Under the pieces are notes generated by a model. It ran no database searches, was not told the origin of the DNA, and was given only the letters and a program-made list of their open reading frames with translations. 64,000 bases of DNA, from contig CACNXQ010000003.1 of the NCBI GenBank assembly GCA_902624455.1, forward strand, positions 103,029 to 167,028. Direction: 5' to 3'. Positions 60,905-64,000 of the stretch are shown here, in pieces; the first letter of the stretch is position 1; every line of letters starts with the position of its first letter. The stretch is from an uncultured Pelagibacteraceae bacterium (lineage in GTDB: Bacteria; Pseudomonadota; Alphaproteobacteria; Pelagibacterales; AG-422-B15). Position numbers and translations under genes: made by a program.

Positions 60905-62104
60905 ATGAAAATTTTATGTATTTTATATGACGATCCTAAAGGTGGAATGCCCTCAAGTTATCCGGTAGAGCAATTACCTAAGATTGAAAAATATCCTGAC
61001 GGCCAAACTCTTCCAACTCCTAAAGCTGTAGATTTTAACCCAGGCGAGCTACTTGGATGCGTGTCTGGAGAGCTTGGACTTAGAAAATTTTTAGAAGACG
61101 CTGGTCATACATTAGTAGTTACTAATGATAAAGATGCACCAGGATGTACAGCTGAAAAAGAACTTGTTGATGCTGATGTAGTTATTTCTCAACCATTCTT
61201 TCCGTTCTATTTGACAAAAGAACGTATTGAGTCTGCAAAAAATCTTAAAATGGCAATTACTGCAGGTATTGGTTCAGACCATGTTGATTTACAAGCTGCA
61301 ATGGATAATAAGATTGATGTTATGGAAGTTACTTTTTGTAACTCAAGATCAGTTGCTGAACATATTGTGATGATGATACTTTCTCTAGTTAGGGATTATC
61401 ATAATCAACATCGTATTATTAATGAAGGTGGATGGAATATTGCTGATGCTGTTCAAAGATCATACGATTTAGAAGGTATGCATGTTGGTACAGTGGCTGC
61501 TGGTCGTATTGGCCTAGACGCACTTCGAAAATTAAAGCATTTTGACGTTCATATGCATTATTTCGATAGACATAGATTGCCCGAGTCTGTTGAAAAAGAG
61601 CTCAATTTAACTTTTCATGACTCAGTAGAATCTATGGTTGCTGTATGTGATGTAGTTACTATTAACTGTCCTCTTCATCCTGAAACCGAAAATCTTTTCG
61701 ATGATGAAATGATCAGTAAAATGAAAAAAGGTGCTTACATAGTAAATACTGCACGTGGTAAGATTTGTAATCGAGAAGCAATTGTTCGAGCTCTTGAGTC
61801 AGGTCAACTAAGTGGTTATGCGGGAGATGTTTGGTTTCCTCAACCAGCACCAAATGATCACGCGTGGAGATCTATGCCAAATCATGGTATGACACCTCAT
61901 ACATCTGGTACTTCATTATCTGCACAAGCAAGGTACGCTGCAGGAGTCAGAGAAATACTAGAATGTTTGTTTGATGGCAATGATCAAAGAACAGAGTATA
62001 CAATTGTTAAAGATGGTGAGTTAGCTGGAACTGGTGCGCACTCTTATAGTAAGGGTTCTGCGACAAGTGGTTCTGAAGAGGCTGCAAAATACCAGAGAAA
62101 ATAG
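60905..62104 (+). CDS. fdh: NAD-dependent formate dehydrogenase
   Basis: ISQPFFPFYLTKERI, TAGIGSDHVDL, EVTFCNSRSVAEHIVMMIL, TPHTSGTSLSAQARYAAG. Confidence 0.93.
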   Translation: MKILCILYDDPKGGMPSSYPVEQLPKIEKYPDGQTLPTPKAVDFNPGELLGCVSGELGLRKFLEDAGHTLVVTNDKDAPGCTAEKELVDADVVISQPFFPFYLTKERIESAKNLKMAITAGIGSDHVDLQAAMDNKIDVMEVTFCNSRSVAEHIVMMILSLVRDYHNQHRIINEGGWNIADAVQRSYDLEGMHVGTVAAGRIGLDALRKLKHFDVHMHYFDRHRLPESVEKELNLTFHDSVESMVAVCDVVTINCPLHPETENLFDDEMISKMKKGAYIVNTARGKICNREAIVRALESGQLSGYAGDVWFPQPAPNDHAWRSMPNHGMTPHTSGTSLSAQARYAAGVREILECLFDGNDQRTEYTIVKDGELAGTGAHSYSKGSATSGSEEAAKYQRK

Positions 62105-62154
62105 TCTAAAAATTATATTGGGACGGAGTAAAATCCGTCCTATATAATACAGAT

Positions 62155-62775
62155 ATGATTTCAGTATTTAGAAATTATCTGTCTCATTCCACAATTTATG
62201 GCTTCCTGATTATGGCCGTAGTTGGTCTTTATTACATTTTCTCTACAGGATTAATAATAGATCACCTTTTGTGGTTTTTTATACCAATCATATTGGCTCC
62301 ATTTTATGAATGGTATGTGCATAAATTTCAATTACACAAAGAACTGACAAAAAAAGATGGCTGGTATCGAAGATACCAAATCGTACTTCATCATGGTCAT
62401 CATAGAGATCCAGATAATATAAAACTCCAATTCGCTCCATGGAGATATTTAATCTACACTTACGGTCAAGTATACCTGCTATATTCTCTTCTATTCTGGA
62501 GTTTCAGCGTTTCACTTGTTCCATTTACAGGCCACCTAGTTTATCATCTTTGGTACGAGTGGATGCATTTGGCACATCACTCAAGAGACTACAAGCCATT
62601 GACGCTTATTGGCAAAAAACTTAAAGATGCACATATGAGTCATCACTTCCACAATGAGAATTATAATTGGGGTATTACAAATATGATAGGGGATTATTTT
62701 TTTGGATCTCTTAAAGATAATAAATCAATAGAAAAAAGTCGAACAGCTAGAACTATTTCAGGATATACCGACTAA
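62155..62775 (+). CDS. Fatty acid hydroxylase / sterol desaturase superfamily membrane protein
   Basis: Histidine clusters EWYVHKFQLH, LHHGHHRD, HLAHH, HMSHHFH. Confidence 0.8.
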   Translation: MISVFRNYLSHSTIYGFLIMAVVGLYYIFSTGLIIDHLLWFFIPIILAPFYEWYVHKFQLHKELTKKDGWYRRYQIVLHHGHHRDPDNIKLQFAPWRYLIYTYGQVYLLYSLLFWSFSVSLVPFTGHLVYHLWYEWMHLAHHSRDYKPLTLIGKKLKDAHMSHHFHNENYNWGITNMIGDYFFGSLKDNKSIEKSRTARTISGYTD

Positions 62776-62833
62776 AAAATTACCACTGACAAATTAAAAT
62801 TTTCGAGTCTTAAAATATTTGGATCTGAAATTT

Positions 62834-63052
62834 TTAGCAACAATCGCAAGTTTTATTTTTAGCTTGGTGTTTGCTATTTTTTGATTCCAGACCAGTTTCC
62901 TTACAAACAGCCTCATCTGCTTGCTTCTTTAAAAGTTTATCTTCTATATATTCATACAATGTGGCAAATCCAAATTTAGCCGCTCTTTTTTCTTCGTATG
63001 CTTTTCTGCCTTTGAGATTTTCGATAATAATTAATACTTCAGGATTGTTCAT
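62834..63052 (-). CDS. Small hypothetical protein ending in CDCC
   Basis: 72-aa ORF MNNPEVLIIIENLKGRKAYEEKRAAKFGFATLYEYIEDKLLKKQADEAVCKETGLES...TCDCC. Confidence 0.55.
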   Translation of the reverse strand: MNNPEVLIIIENLKGRKAYEEKRAAKFGFATLYEYIEDKLLKKQADEAVCKETGLESKNSKHQAKNKTCDCC

Positions 63053-63112
63053 AATTAATTTTTAAAATAAATAAATCAGATTTCAATAAAAAAATAAATG
63101 ACTGTTTGAGAA

Positions 63113-63188
63113 TGGTGCCCCCACACGGACTTGAACCGCGAACCTATTGATTACAAATCAATTGCTCTACCAATTGAGCTATAGGGGC
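63113..63188 (-). tRNA. tRNA-Thr (anticodon TGT), encoded CCA
   Basis: Reverse complement GCCCCTATAGCTCAATTGGTAGAGCAATTGATTTGTAATCAATAGGTTCGCGGTTCAAGTCCGTGTGGGGGCACCA folds as a cloverleaf. Confidence 0.95.
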
Positions 63189-63280
63189 TCTGGATAAGGA
63201 AGATTTATAAGTCACCGTGATTGGTCAGTCAATCAAAAGCTATTAATTGATAAAAACATTATTTTAGATTATCTTTTGGT

Positions 63281-63373
63281 ATGAAAAAATTTATGGAATT
63301 TATTGGTGGACAAATAGCATTAGCTTATCTGATTATTTTCTTCATGTTAGTGATTGCTTTGTTCTTTATCTAA
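63281..63373 (+). CDS. Single-pass membrane microprotein (30 aa)
   Basis: ATG...TAA: MKKFMEFIGGQIALAYLIIFFMLVIALFFI. Confidence 0.4.
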   Translation: MKKFMEFIGGQIALAYLIIFFMLVIALFFI

Positions 63374-63386
63374 TTAAAGGACAAAC

Positions 63387-64000
63387 ATGAATTTAATAGA
63401 GCGTCTAAACACAGGCCCTATAATATGCGCCGAAGGTTACCTTTTTGCTATGGAGAGAAGAGGTTATTTACAAGCAGGATCATTTGTTCCAGAAGTTGTC
63501 TTAGACAATCCAGAAGTAGTTACTCAATTACACAGAGAATTTATAAGAGCTGGTTCAGATGTTGTGCAAGCTTTTACATACTACGGTCATAGAGAAAAAT
63601 TAAGACTGATTGGAAAAGAGGACCTCCTCGAACCTCTTCAAAAAACTGCCCTAAATATTGCTAAAGAAGCAGCCAATGATTTCAAAGATTTGGATTTGCT
63701 AGTTTGTGGGGATGTTGCAAATACAAATATTTTTGATCCAACAGATAAATCATCTTCACTTGAATGTCAGAGCATGTATGAAGAACAAATTAGATGGGCA
63801 AAAGAGGCGGGAGTTGATTTTATCGTTGCAGAAACAATTGATTGGGTAGATGAGATGAAGATTGCTCTTAAAGCAATAAAGGATGAAGGATTAATTGCTG
63901 TTACAAACTTTGCAATTCCTAAAGGAGATAAAACAAGAGATGGTTATTCAGGTGAGGAAGCATGCAAAATTATGGAAGATTTAGGAGCAGATGTAGTTGG
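63387..64000 (+). CDS. Homocysteine S-methyltransferase / BHMT-like protein (3' cut by window edge)
   Basis: MNLIERLNTGPIICAEGYLFAMERRGYLQAGSFVPEVVLDNPEVV...AGSDVVQAFTYYGHREKL...FIVAETIDWVDEM. Confidence 0.85.
   Translation, partial: MNLIERLNTGPIICAEGYLFAMERRGYLQAGSFVPEVVLDNPEVVTQLHREFIRAGSDVVQAFTYYGHREKLRLIGKEDLLEPLQKTALNIAKEAANDFKDLDLLVCGDVANTNIFDPTDKSSSLECQSMYEEQIRWAKEAGVDFIVAETIDWVDEMKIALKAIKDEGLIAVTNFAIPKGDKTRDGYSGEEACKIMEDLGADVV

Overview
AT-rich, gene-dense window that looks like a streamlined marine alphaproteobacterial chromosome. This placement is inferred from proteorhodopsin, extended omega subunit, DUF1476/DUF2093/DUF1289 proteins, class II DAHP synthase and PurS/Q/L. Most of it is housekeeping: a lipid A/Kdo block (htrB-lpxK-waaA-DUF374-msbA), purine genes (purD, purC-S-Q-L, purB), glmU-glmS, aroG-gltX-cysS-cimA-trmJ-rpsD, xseA, ubiA and gshA. 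Accessory or lifestyle content includes five acyl-CoA dehydrogenases (two as tandem pairs), an ACAD11-like dehydrogenase near an APH-type kinase, a cobalamin riboswitch followed by a BtuB-like receptor and a DUF6580-like membrane protein, a blue-type proteorhodopsin with a textbook terminator, a tRNA-Leu followed by a standalone inverse-autotransporter-like beta-barrel and a secreted Cys-rich protein, and a glpK/aldolase/NAD-formate dehydrogenase cluster. Best leads: (1) the two-gene barrel + secreted protein unit; (2) a 21-codon apparent nadE remnant between aroG and gltX; (3) a split ACAD11/LvaA-LvaC-like module; (4) the riboswitch-controlled DUF6580 candidate transporter; (5) a histone-H1-like tail-anchored small protein. 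No CRISPR, phage or transposon was seen. Family assignments come from reading the translated proteins; no searches were run.
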